Assembly (NCBI RefSeq): GCF_036669915.1
Contig: NC_089313.1
Coordinates: 16,197,075 to 16,261,074 of the forward strand
Source: Pocillopora verrucosa
Lineage: Eukaryota > Cnidaria > Anthozoa > Scleractinia > Pocilloporidae
Direction: 5' to 3'
DNA length: 64,000 nucleotides
The position numbers and the translations under genes are program-made. This document shows, in pieces, positions 34,601 to 42,890 of this stretch (positions are counted from its first letter, which is position 1; every line of letters begins with the position of its first letter). The notes under the pieces were generated by a model that searched no databases, was not told where the DNA came from, and saw only the letters and a program-made list of their open reading frames with translations.

Positions 34601-37600
34601 CCTGTTGCAAGTCACCAAGGACATGGTACACAAAACCAAGATTATTGTAACTGCTTGCCACATGGACATGTTCAGGTCCAAGCCTTTTCAGTCGAATGGC
34701 CAGTGCATGATAATGACATTCTTTTGCCTGTTGCTGGTCACCAAAATCATGATGCAAAGTACCAAGATTATTGTAGCTGCCTGCCACATGGACATGTTCA
34801 GGTTCGAGCTTTTTCAGACGAATGGCCAGTGCACGATCATGACATTCTTTTGCCTGTTGCAAGTCACCAAGGACATGGTACACAGAACCAAGATTATTGT
34901 AATTGCTTGCCACATCGACATGTTCAGGTCCGAGCCTTTTCAGACGAATGGCCAGTGCACGATCATGACATTCTTTTGCCTGTTGCAGGTCACCAAGATC
35001 ATGATGCAAAGTACCAAGATTATTGTAACAAACTGCCACATCGACATGTTCAGGTCCGAGCTTTTTCAAATAAATGGTCAGCGCACGATCAAGACATTCT
35101 TTTGCCCGCTGCAGGTCACCAAGACGATGGTGTACAATACCCAGATCATTGTAACTTTCCGCTACATCGACATGTTCAGGTTCGAGTTTTTTTAGACGAA
35201 TGGTGAGTGCACAATTTTCACATTCCTTTGCCTGCTGCAGGTCACCGAGGTAAAGATGCACATAACCCAGATCTTTGTAACTAATTGCCACGTCGAGATG
35301 CTCAGGTTCGAGCTTTTTCAGACGAATGGTCAGTGCACAATTATGACATTCCTTTGCCTGCTGCTGGTCACCAAGATCATGATGCACAGAACCCAGATTA
35401 TTGTAACTTTCTGCCATGTCGACATGTTCAGGTCCGAACGTTTTCAGACCAATGGTCAGTGCACGATTATGATATTCTTTTGCCTGCTGCAAGTCACCAA
35501 GGGAATGGTGCACAGTACCTATGAAACCGTATGCGTTTATAACGTCTTTGTCACCAAACACCTCGTCACACTGAGTTAATCGCAACATTGTGTTGAAGTA
35601 CATTAATGCTGATCTGAATTCACAGTGTTTCTTGCAGGTTTTACCAAGGGTTTCGAAATAGTTTCGGTAGTCATAGGGAGTGTATGATCCGGCTTTGATA
35701 GCGTCGGATATACCCTCTTCAGAAAATAGAGCATCGATTATCTCACTCAATGTGACTAAGTGAGGAACAATCTTCTTGCTTCTGATAAGAGTATGCGAGT
35801 CATCCTCAACCAGGATATGACCTATAACTTGGCAGAACGACAGAATGGCCCCATCAATGGCTTCAAGCTCTTTGTTTTTGGCCAAGGTTTTCATAACAGT
35901 ATTGATGACGTCATGAACAATCTGATGCACTCGAATGTAGACGCCACTGTCATCTTCTTCAAATAACAGCAAAGAACATTTGCAAATTCTCGTAGCAAGT
36001 ATCTCAGGATCTCTACGCTCTTCTTTCACTTTCTTAAGATAATTTACAACAATGTCTAGACTCAAAGGGTGTGGTGCACAGACAGAAAGCAAATGAAAAG
36101 TGTGCTCGAAAACTTTATCCGTTGCGATCGCCTTCTTTACAGCAAGTGTTGTAGCTACAGTCATGGAGTTTTTGTAACTTGGGTTACTTCCAGCGAGCAT
36201 GGCTTCTGTTGTACTTCTCTTACCTTGGTCCAATTTCTTTAGAAAGTCACCCCAGCCAAAATCCGGAGTTAATTTGTTGTTTCTTACTTCTCTCACATAG
36301 GTGGCAGCGCTTGCCAGGGCAAGTGGTTGGTAGTCTAATACCCGAGCAACTTCTTTTTCCATTATGGGGTCAGTAAAACCAGAAAGTATTTCTAATAGAG
36401 AGCCGGCTTCATGAGGCTCCATACCTTTGCTGACAGGGATATGTTGAATGAATGAGCCTGACGAGGGGATAGACGCGGTGTCCTGTGTTGTTATCAGCAA
36501 CTGGCCCTTCGCCCACTGCCCATTTCCTGGATCAGGTAAATTACCATCCAGATGAGACAAGTTGGTGACGTTATCAACTATCAGTAGCCAAGATGAGTAC
36601 AGCTCGATTTTCGTGCTGATCAATGTCTTCAAACCTCTGATCTTCTCATCTGTACTCAAATCTTTGGCGTTAAAGGTGTTGGTAACAGCGTATTCTGGGC
36701 ACTTCAGATGTCGAGCGAAAGTGGCATACGATTCCAAAAGTGTTTTAGAGTTTTCAGCATCCAGTGTCATTACGAACGATGCAGTAGATGTACTTTCCTT
36801 GACCTCGTCAAGGAAACGCTTGGCTACGAGTGAGGCCATCTGCGACTTACCACTTCCAGGATTTCCAGATATGAACAAGTAACTTAATTCCGTGGACCTT
36901 TTTAGCTCTTTTAGCTTTAGTATAATCTCAGATACATGAGAATGTCGAGGTGCGACTTTATGAGAAGGCTTAGGGGGAAGAATGCAAAATGAAGAAGCAT
37001 CGCTGTTTAACTGTTCTTCAAGGGTCTTTCTTTCTTTCTCTTTTTCCCGAAGTTCCTGTACTATCTCATGTACTTTCTTTTCTTTTTCCTGAATCACTTT
37101 TTCTTTTTCTTTAAGATTTTTGTCTTTCTCCCGAATTTCTCTCTTATTCTCCTGAACTTCATTCTTGAGGTCGTCCACCTTCTTCAAAACATGTCTCAGC
37201 TGCTCTGTGGGAAAACATGTTTGAGTTTTTACGTCTTGAATTTCCACAGTGGAAAGACCGAGCGCTAAAAATGCATTTTCCACTTTGCTAATGGCATTTT
37301 GAAACTCTACGTCTGAGAGGTGACCTCGTGCGATATGTGCGAATTCTTCATTCCGAAACAGCCTAAGGTTATTCACATTTGACTTAACTACTGTACTGAG
37401 ACTATGGATACAATCGGAGAAAAGAATGGCATAAAACAGCATGGTACAATCCCACTCAGCTCTATTGCCTTTAGTCATGGTTGTTAATAAACGTGCATGC
37501 TTCTTTTGGTTCCGTAACGATTCGCCATTCCAGAAGTCCAATCCATTTTTGGGATCATCTTTCCATTCTCTTAACGTGGCCTTGTAGCGAGTATCCCATT

Positions 37601-37706
37601 CTTGTTTGAAGATTTCTCGCAGTCCCTCGGTCAAAATGTCAGTGGTAACGTAACAAATCCTGAAGTAGTTTAGTTGCTCTTCACTGTATTTTACCGAAGA
37701 GGCCAT
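31647..37706 (-). CDS. HEPN-coiled coil-NB-ARC-TPR protein, gene 2 (31 TPRs)
   Basis: 2019 residues from the ATG at 37706; an upstream GTG codon is not used. HEPN: RNEEFAH at 118-124. Coiled coil ~175-238, seven residues shorter than in gene 1. Walker A SGNPGSGKS at 280-288, Walker B WLLIVDN ~373-379, then LLITTQD, YQPLALA and VHQIVHD. TPRs start at ~722: 30 full units and one partial unit of 42 residues. Many units are near-identical and arranged in a three-unit (378-bp) higher-order pattern, for example the LGTLHLKLGDLQ unit starting at ~31971 repeated at 32349. Helix A and the VHHDLGDLQ/VYHVLGDLQ loop vary most. The frame ends at a one-base insertion, with the lost tail at 31286-31646. The array length may be mis-assembled. 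Family role: STAND sensor; RNase activity is inferred. Confidence 0.88.
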   Translation of the reverse strand: MASSVKYSEEQLNYFRICYVTTDILTEGLREIFKQEWDTRYKATLREWKDDPKNGLDFWNGESLRNQKKHARLLTTMTKGNRAEWDCTMLFYAILFSDCIHSLSTVVKSNVNNLRLFRNEEFAHIARGHLSDVEFQNAISKVENAFLALGLSTVEIQDVKTQTCFPTEQLRHVLKKVDDLKNEVQENKREIREKDKNLKEKEKVIQEKEKKVHEIVQELREKEKERKTLEEQLNSDASSFCILPPKPSHKVAPRHSHVSEIILKLKELKRSTELSYLFISGNPGSGKSQMASLVAKRFLDEVKESTSTASFVMTLDAENSKTLLESYATFARHLKCPEYAVTNTFNAKDLSTDEKIRGLKTLISTKIELYSSWLLIVDNVTNLSHLDGNLPDPGNGQWAKGQLLITTQDTASIPSSGSFIQHIPVSKGMEPHEAGSLLEILSGFTDPIMEKEVARVLDYQPLALASAATYVREVRNNKLTPDFGWGDFLKKLDQGKRSTTEAMLAGSNPSYKNSMTVATTLAVKKAIATDKVFEHTFHLLSVCAPHPLSLDIVVNYLKKVKEERRDPEILATRICKCSLLLFEEDDSGVYIRVHQIVHDVINTVMKTLAKNKELEAIDGAILSFCQVIGHILVEDDSHTLIRSKKIVPHLVTLSEIIDALFSEEGISDAIKAGSYTPYDYRNYFETLGKTCKKHCEFRSALMYFNTMLRLTQCDEVFGDKDVINAYGFIGTVHHSLGDLQQAKEYHNRALTIGLKTFGPEHVDMAESYNNLGSVHHDLGDQQQAKECHNCALTIRLKKLEPEHLDVAISYKDLGYVHLYLGDLQQAKECENCALTIRLKKLEPEHVDVAESYNDLGIVHHRLGDLQRAKECLDRALTIYLKKLGPEHVDVAVCYNNLGTLHHDLGDLQQAKECHDRALAIRLKRLGPEHVDVASNYNNLGSVYHVLGDLQQAKECHDRALAIRLKKLEPEHVHVAGSYNNLGTLHHDFGDQQQAKECHYHALAIRLKRLGPEHVHVASSYNNLGFVYHVLGDLQQAKECHDRALAIRLKRLGPEHVDVASSYNNLGSVYHVLGDLQQAKECHDRALAIRLKRLGPEHVDVASSYNNLGFVYHVLGDLQQAKECHDRALAIRLKRLEPEDVHVASSYNNLGTLHHDLGDQQQAKECHYHALAIRLKRLGPEHVHVANSYNNLGSVYHVLGDLQQAKECHDRALAIRLQKLGPEHVHVASSYNNLGTLHHDLGDLQQAKECHDRALAIRLKKLEPEHVDVASSYNNLSTLHHDLGDQQQAKECHDHALAIRLKRLGPEHVHVADSYNNLGSVYYVLGDLQQAKECHDRALAIRLKRLGPEHVDVASSYNNLGSVYHVLGDLQQAKECHDRALAIRLKKLEPEHVHVAGSYNNLGTLHHDLGDQQQAKECHYHALAIRLKRLGPEHVDVASSYNNLGSVYHVLGDLQQAKECHDRALAIRLKRLEPEDVHVASSYNNLGTLHHDLGDQQQAKECHYHALAIRLKRLGPEHVHVASSYNNLGFVYHVLGDLQQAKECHDRALAIRLKRLGPEHVDVASSYNNLGSVYHVLGDLQQAKECHDRALAIRLKRLEPEDVHVASSYNNLGTLHHDLGDQQQAKECHYHALAIRLKRLGPEHVHVADSYNNLGFVYHVLGDLQQAKECHDRALAIRLKRLGPEHVDVASSHNNLGSVYHVLGDLQQAKECHDRALAIRLKRLEPEDVHVASSYNNLGTLHHDLGDLQLAKECHDRALSIHLKKLGPEHVDVASSYNNLGTLHLKLGDLQQAKKCHDRALAIRLKRLGPEHLRVASSYNNLGAVYHVLGDLQQAKECHDRALAIRLKRLGPEHVHVASSYNNLGTLHHDLGDLQLAKECHDRALSIHLKKLGPEHVDVASSYNNLGTLHLKLGDLQQAKKCHDRALAIRLKRLGPEHLRVASSYNNLGAVHYELGDLQQAKICHDRAFAIRLKKLGPKHMDVAESYNNLRALHGDLGDLQQAKECHNRELTKRLKKART

Positions 37707-37856
37707 ATTCACTTCGAACGATTTCTCAGTTAAGTTCGGTGACTGTCCTTTGAAAAAAGAAAACGAAATTTTTAAAAATTTCTGAGCAGAAAAATTGCTC
37801 AGAAGCCCTTTTAGTTATTTTGTCTTAGACTGTGCTAAATAAGTTGAGTACTCTCG

Positions 37857-37865
37857 CCTTTTATA
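37857..37865 (-). promoter_or_regulatory. TATA box of NB-ARC/TPR gene 2
   Basis: TATAAAAGG on the minus strand, 151 bases upstream of the ATG, in a block otherwise shared with unit 1. This is the strongest TATA of the three. Confidence 0.7.
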
Positions 37866-37950
37866 GTATGAGAGTCAGTGTTACAGTTAAATTTACAGCA
37901 GTGATGCTCACTCTTAGTACGTGACTTAAGTCCGAACAATAGGAGTTACC

Positions 37951-38812
37951 AAGTTACACCATATCACCAGTCAAGTTCGAATCAAATTGATTCTTTTCTT
38001 CTTTTGATTTTAGGTTTCTTTCTTCTATGTCGAAATGAGGCATCAGGGATACAAGAACACCTAGTTTTAAGCTTAAAACTTGTAATTTTTTGACAGCCGT
38101 TTGCAAGGGTTAATCTTTCACTGGTTCATAGCTGCAATCAAAGAAGTAAAAATTCCTTGGCATCTACGAGTTGTTCTTACTGATTCCATCTATTTTAACT
38201 ACATACACCTCAGGCATAACGACAATTCAACGACACTGTCTTAACTGTCTAAACTGACTAAACTGACTCGGAGTACGAAAACGAATCTCAACATTTCTCG
38301 CACTCGACCGCTATTTTGTTTCATCCATAGGGATCCCATTAAAAAACAGCATTACAAATTCTCTCCCTCCCAGGTCGAAATTATCGAGAACACATATAAC
38401 TTAATGTGCGGAATATACAAGGCATGATATATTCTGCGAAAAAAGACGTTGAAAATAACACGAGTCCATTTTTTTCGTAGTGAGTATCAAATGTGGTTGT
38501 CACTAGGGTTCTAACATGTCTTATCAGACAGTAACAGCCTTTGATATATTTTGTAACCTTCGCGACAATTTTGTAACATGGTCAAACCGCTGAAATAACA
38601 ATTGATGATGCGGGAATTCAGACAAATTTGACCCGAGTAAACAACCTACTAAATGCACAGCTTTAATTTTTGTTTGTTTTGTTTAGCTCTTCTTTTTTAA
38701 AAGCTTCAATAAGAGTGTGCTTTCTATCGATACGATTTTATAAAAAGGGAGAAAATTAAGTCGACTCAAACTTGGCTTGGGCTTGCACTTGACTCGTTAT
38801 ACGGTATAACTC
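37951..38812. mobile_element. TIR element with perfect 9-bp target duplication upstream of gene 2
   Basis: 862 bp, orthologous to 22005-23002. Flanked by GGAGTTACC at 37942-37950 and 38813-38821. Ends: aagttacaccatatcac, and the complement of ggtataactc. Unit 3 has the unoccupied site ggaggtacc (62324-62332). Confidence 0.85.
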
Positions 38813-38821
38813 GGAGTTACC

Positions 38822-40316
38822 ACATATATATGCACATTTGACGAAGGCTCATTGCTTGATTTTGCAGAATTTAGGCCAACGTTTTTGCCTCACTCGTACT
38901 TGAGGTATGAAAGGTTGTTTTTCGTGATTATGGGGAGATCAGATACTCTTAAGAACTGCCTCACCCACCCCTCCCCTTTGCTCACCTTGAACCTAAAAAA
39001 ATTATCACTCTGAATAAGACGTTCGTTTCTTTAACTTCTCATTAGGAGTTGTATGGGTTCTTCTGCAAAAAAACAATCAGAGGCAAAGCAAAAGAAAACT
39101 TAACAATTGATGGGCTGATATGCAATTATAAGTGGCGAGACTGTACAAGAGTGAGTTTGAAATAAGCCCATTCTAAAGGAAAGGGCTGCAGGGCAGAGTG
39201 CACATCATATCAAAGGACGGGCTAATTTTAAGGCCGATCAAAATGCATATTCGGGAAGGGCTACCCGGTACCCGACACCGGAGAAATTGGGTTTGCGCTA
39301 AACAGTCATACCCAGTTGCTGCGCGGTTACTATGCCATAGTGAGAGCGGTGTTGGGATAGATAAGCGCAAATACGTATTTCTGATTTTAAGTAAGCTAAA
39401 AAATCCATTGAAGTCCCGCATACAATGTGTTAAAATCCTTTGAATTTCCATAAAGAGACTATCTAGTTTTAACATCATACTGTTATCATCTAGCTTTGCG
39501 AGTATCAGTTCCGGCACAAAGTTTAAAGGGGAGAAGTTTTTGCTAGCCTCTGCCGTTACATGTACGTTCTAATAGTGGTTGCGACAAGCACAAAAAGTGT
39601 CGGGGTAGTTAAGTGCATTTAACTGATAATTTACGGTACGGGTTTAACGAGTGAAAATGCACGGGCATGGTTGAATTCAGAAGATAAACACTCGTTTACT
39701 GTCAGTAGATAAGTAGATAAGAAATATATATTGTTAATTTTGTTATTTTTTTAATGGAATATGGAGGGTTTTACGTCGCTTTGAGGAGGATAAAGGCGTA
39801 ATGAGAACAATAACCAAAAACATAGACTCAACCGGAATATTTGGTAAAGAAATAGACAAGTTAATCAAATTTACATAATAGAATTCACCCTGGGGTGAAT
39901 TTCGTGTTCGGGAATATTCCAAGTCTTCACTCGGAACTCTTCTTCCACATTCGAGAAATGTTTAGAGATTTATCCTTTCATTTTTTTCTTAACCGACACC
40001 AGTGAGCGGCCCAAAGGAAGACTTCTTGCTGTTGTAACTTTTTGTATAATTTTTCCGTTGCGTTTCGTCTCTAGCTCAGACTTTTTCACTGATGATTACA
40101 ACTAACATTGAACACCATTTACAGCGCATTCGTGTGCCTAAGTTTGACTTCTAGTGGAAGTGAATAATAACAGAAACATGCTGTAAACCGAGATTACAGG
40201 AATATTGAGTAACAGAACATCAATTACCAAGCATCGTGCAACGTTTAAGTCTTGGTATTGTAACTTCATCACTTCCGCAAAGCTTGCAAAAGATGTGTAA
40301 ACAACTGTGAATGTTA
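38822..40316. other. Upstream flank of gene 2, no gene seen
   Basis: Shared upstream flank of the duplicated unit. No supported coding region. The minus-strand frame 39173-39517 is a shared non-coding artefact. Confidence 0.5.
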
Positions 40317-40546
40317 GAGAAAGATGTTTTTCGTCTTGTCACGAGCGTAGGACAAAGAAAAAATTCTGAGTCCCCATAAGGATCGACTCAGACCTTCGGA
40401 TTCCGCGCTCTCATGCTCTACCACTAAACCACAGACTCTACGGTGAGCGAGGACTGTTACGAAGCTCATATGACACACTTCCTGCATAATGCTAGGATCA
40501 GCAATTTCGATGGCGTCATATTTTGTAAATAGAATAAGAGAGATAT
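40317..40546 (-). mobile_element. tRNA-derived SINE insertion
   Basis: A 230-bp insert flanked by gaatgtta (40309-40316 and 40547-40554), missing from unit 1 (near 25545). On the minus strand ~40445-40378 resembles a tRNA: an A-box-like TGGTTTAGTGGTAGAGCA, a decayed B-box (GAGTCGATCC), and then the tail GGGGACTCAGAATTTTTTC typical of a tRNA-SINE body. About 100 bp of non-tRNA sequence lies on the other side of the tRNA head. Confidence 0.75.
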
Positions 40547-40554
40547 GAATGTTA

Positions 40555-42056
40555 TTTCAGCAAAATAACGTGAATCAATAATGTTTATCTTACTTACTTG
40601 TCGAAATATTCCAGAGATGTACAGCAAAGTCGTAATGCTTTCACTACAGTAAAGAATAAATGTTCCTTTCTCTAGTCATCCACAATTGCAATCGAAAGCG
40701 AAAGATGCTCAAGTCATATGACGTATGATTACGAATGAGCTGCCAGTAATCAGATAGCTGTGTTTGCGCAAAGATTTCTGGGATTGCCACAGGGCAAACA
40801 TTGCAACTCGCTAAAAAGAAATGTATGGCGAAAGGTTGTTTCCATGTCCAAAAAACGATTTTTGAGAAAGATTATTGCCTTTTTCGACGCTGTTTTATCA
40901 TAAATGGATTTGGGAATGTTGGTACAAGGGAAGTGTAACTTTTTGTCAAGACAACCTTGAAATATGTGGTAAGAAAAACCGATCAACATTTCTCTATGCG
41001 CAAAGTTTAATGTGAACCTGACTTCGCTAAATTGTCTCGATATTTGGAAATATTAGTTATAAATTGCCAAGAAATAAATCAATAAACCTTTCAGCCTTTC
41101 TAACGTGTGTTAGGTCTACTTCAAGCTTTTTTCTTGGCTTGGTAATAAAAAGAGCGCCACAACAGCTACCTCGAGACAGCAGGAGGTTGAAATGGTGTGC
41201 TTGAGCATTTGGGAATATATATAACGGCGTAATATGTGACTAACCATCCCATGATCTTGCTTTTTCTCACAAGATCCTCCAAAGAGGTCGATGAGAAAAG
41301 TGGCAGCTCAAAAACCTTTGGATTATTCTCAAACAAAGCATCACTTGACCTAGGGATTTCCTCATGGTTTTCACCGCTCATTTCATCTTTCCGAAGAGCA
41401 ACAGCTCGGTAATACAATTTCCATCGCCGTTGATAACGACTTTTCTCCTTTTAGGAGGTATATTTTCAGATGTAGTAATTTGTATTATGAAAGTATGAAA
41501 ATAGGCTGTACATACATATTACAACTGAAAAGACATGAATGAGTCATTTCCTAACGATTTATGGCTAATTTTGTGAAATGTCGCGACCATTACACGATGA
41601 CGATTTCAAAATAAACCTAAGGCAAGAGACGTTCATCGGTATATTTCGTGTATATTTCGTGTAACATATCGGTATATTTCGTGTAACATATTCCATGGAA
41701 ATAGAAACAAAAACTTACAATTCCCTCGAATTAACATTATCTTTATCCATTTATGGTAGAACCGCAGCGAAAAAGCATTGATCTCTCTCTAAAATCGGTT
41801 TTTTTAGACGTCGAACAACCTTTCGCAGCTTGCAATGTTTGCCCCGTTTCGATCCAAGAAATTTTTGGGCAAACGCAAGGATCCGATTACTGGCAACTCA
41901 TTCATTGAAAGCCTATTCTAAATGTGCGTTGAATTGTTTATATTTAAAACTTGTTAAAAGCTTGTGAAAGCTCGTTTTCAAAGTGAATCACAACATTTAA
42001 AACAAAGTATGCGTGATCCAAGTATGCGTGACATCAAAAAAAGAATTTAAAGGCTC
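40555..42056. other. Upstream flank of gene 2, distal part, no gene seen
   Basis: Shared with 25545-25857 in unit 1 in part. A short direct repeat (atatttcgtgta) occurs at 41641-41690. No gene recognised. Confidence 0.5.
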
Positions 42057-42760
42057 ACGCGATTTCCTGTGGACACGCAAAGTTCTGTTACGTGACGATG
42101 TCGAACATTCTTCGAGAAAAAACGTTGAAACAACTAGAGTCAGTGCGAGACAAAAGCGAAGAGGTGAAAAGACACGAGTGAAAGAATGTGCAAAGCCTTA
42201 TCGTAACAGTCCTGTGCTTGTTGTAGTCCACCCATGTCATGACGAAAATCACCCGGTTTGTCGATAGTTGCGACATCAACTTGCGGAGGACTCTCTCTTT
42301 TGAGACGAATGTCGAGTGCCTGTTCATTGCACTCTTTGCTTGTTCAAGGTCACCGATCGCTTGGTGAGTACAACCCAGGTTATGATAGGTAGTTGTCAAT
42401 TAAACATTCTCCTGTCCGAGTTGTTCCGTTAGAATGGTGATAGCACGATCATGACGGCTCCACCGCTTCCTGCAAATCACCTAGGTCGCGATATACAAGA
42501 CCTAAATCATTGTAGGTTGTTGCCACATCAACATGACCAGGTCCGAGCTTTTTTCAGACGACTCGCCAATGCACCGTTTTAACATTCTCTAGCACGCTGA
42601 AGGTCGCCAAGGGAATGATAGACAGAACTCAGATTATTGAAATTAGTTGCTGCATCCACATGCTCAAGTCCGCGCTTTTCTGGACAAATGGCCACAGTCA
42701 CCAAGGTTAGGGTACACAGTACCCAGATTATTGTCAGTAACTTAAGCTGACCCTGCAACT
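42057..42760 (-). pseudogene. Decayed TPR gene relic B
   Basis: Minus-strand counterpart of relic A, 4.35 kb upstream of gene 2. It shares the ttcctgtggacacgcaaag block (42063 onward) and then four to five TPR remnants (for example gcaaatcacctaggtcgcg near 42473 and ccaagggaatgatagacag near 42608), all broken by stops and indels. It has only one copy of the 266-bp block that is doubled in relic A. Confidence 0.75.
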
Positions 42761-42890
42761 TTGAGTTACTTATATTATGTCTTTGCTTATAATGAGCTTC
42801 TCCTCCGATTTTTTAATCACATGAATGCTGACTGATACGAATATATCTGTTATTTCAGGTTTCAATTTTTTTTACCTTCTTCTCTTTCAG

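Larger units (their letters stand above)
28478..42760. repeat. Duplicated unit 2 (14 kb) carrying NB-ARC/TPR gene 2
   Basis: Collinear with unit 1 from cttgcttttcctacagac (28500) through gene 2 to relic B. Differences from unit 1: a Penelope-like insert near 29237, loss of the AACCCTTT MITE segment near 31040, a much longer TPR array, a deletion of the segment equivalent to ~23430-24230, and a SINE insertion at 40317. 28478-29236 and 30611-31285 hold shared flank only. Confidence 0.88.

Noticed and set aside
31689..35206. Long plus-strand frames (up to 1168 codons) inside gene 2, and similar ones at 17911-19623 and 58482-60014
   Set aside because: They are antisense shadows of the TPR arrays: their repeats have exactly the 126-base period of the sense TPRs, and only the sense frame has known domains before and after the array.
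31647..35543. Regular repeats considered as a CRISPR-like or satellite array
   Set aside because: The 126-base repeats encode TPRs in one continuous frame with conserved TPR residues; no spacer structure, and the context is eukaryotic.
40378..40445. tRNA-like sequence on the minus strand
   Set aside because: The B box and TpsiC stem are degraded and it sits inside a 230-bp insert with a target duplication, so it is the head of a SINE rather than a working tRNA gene.
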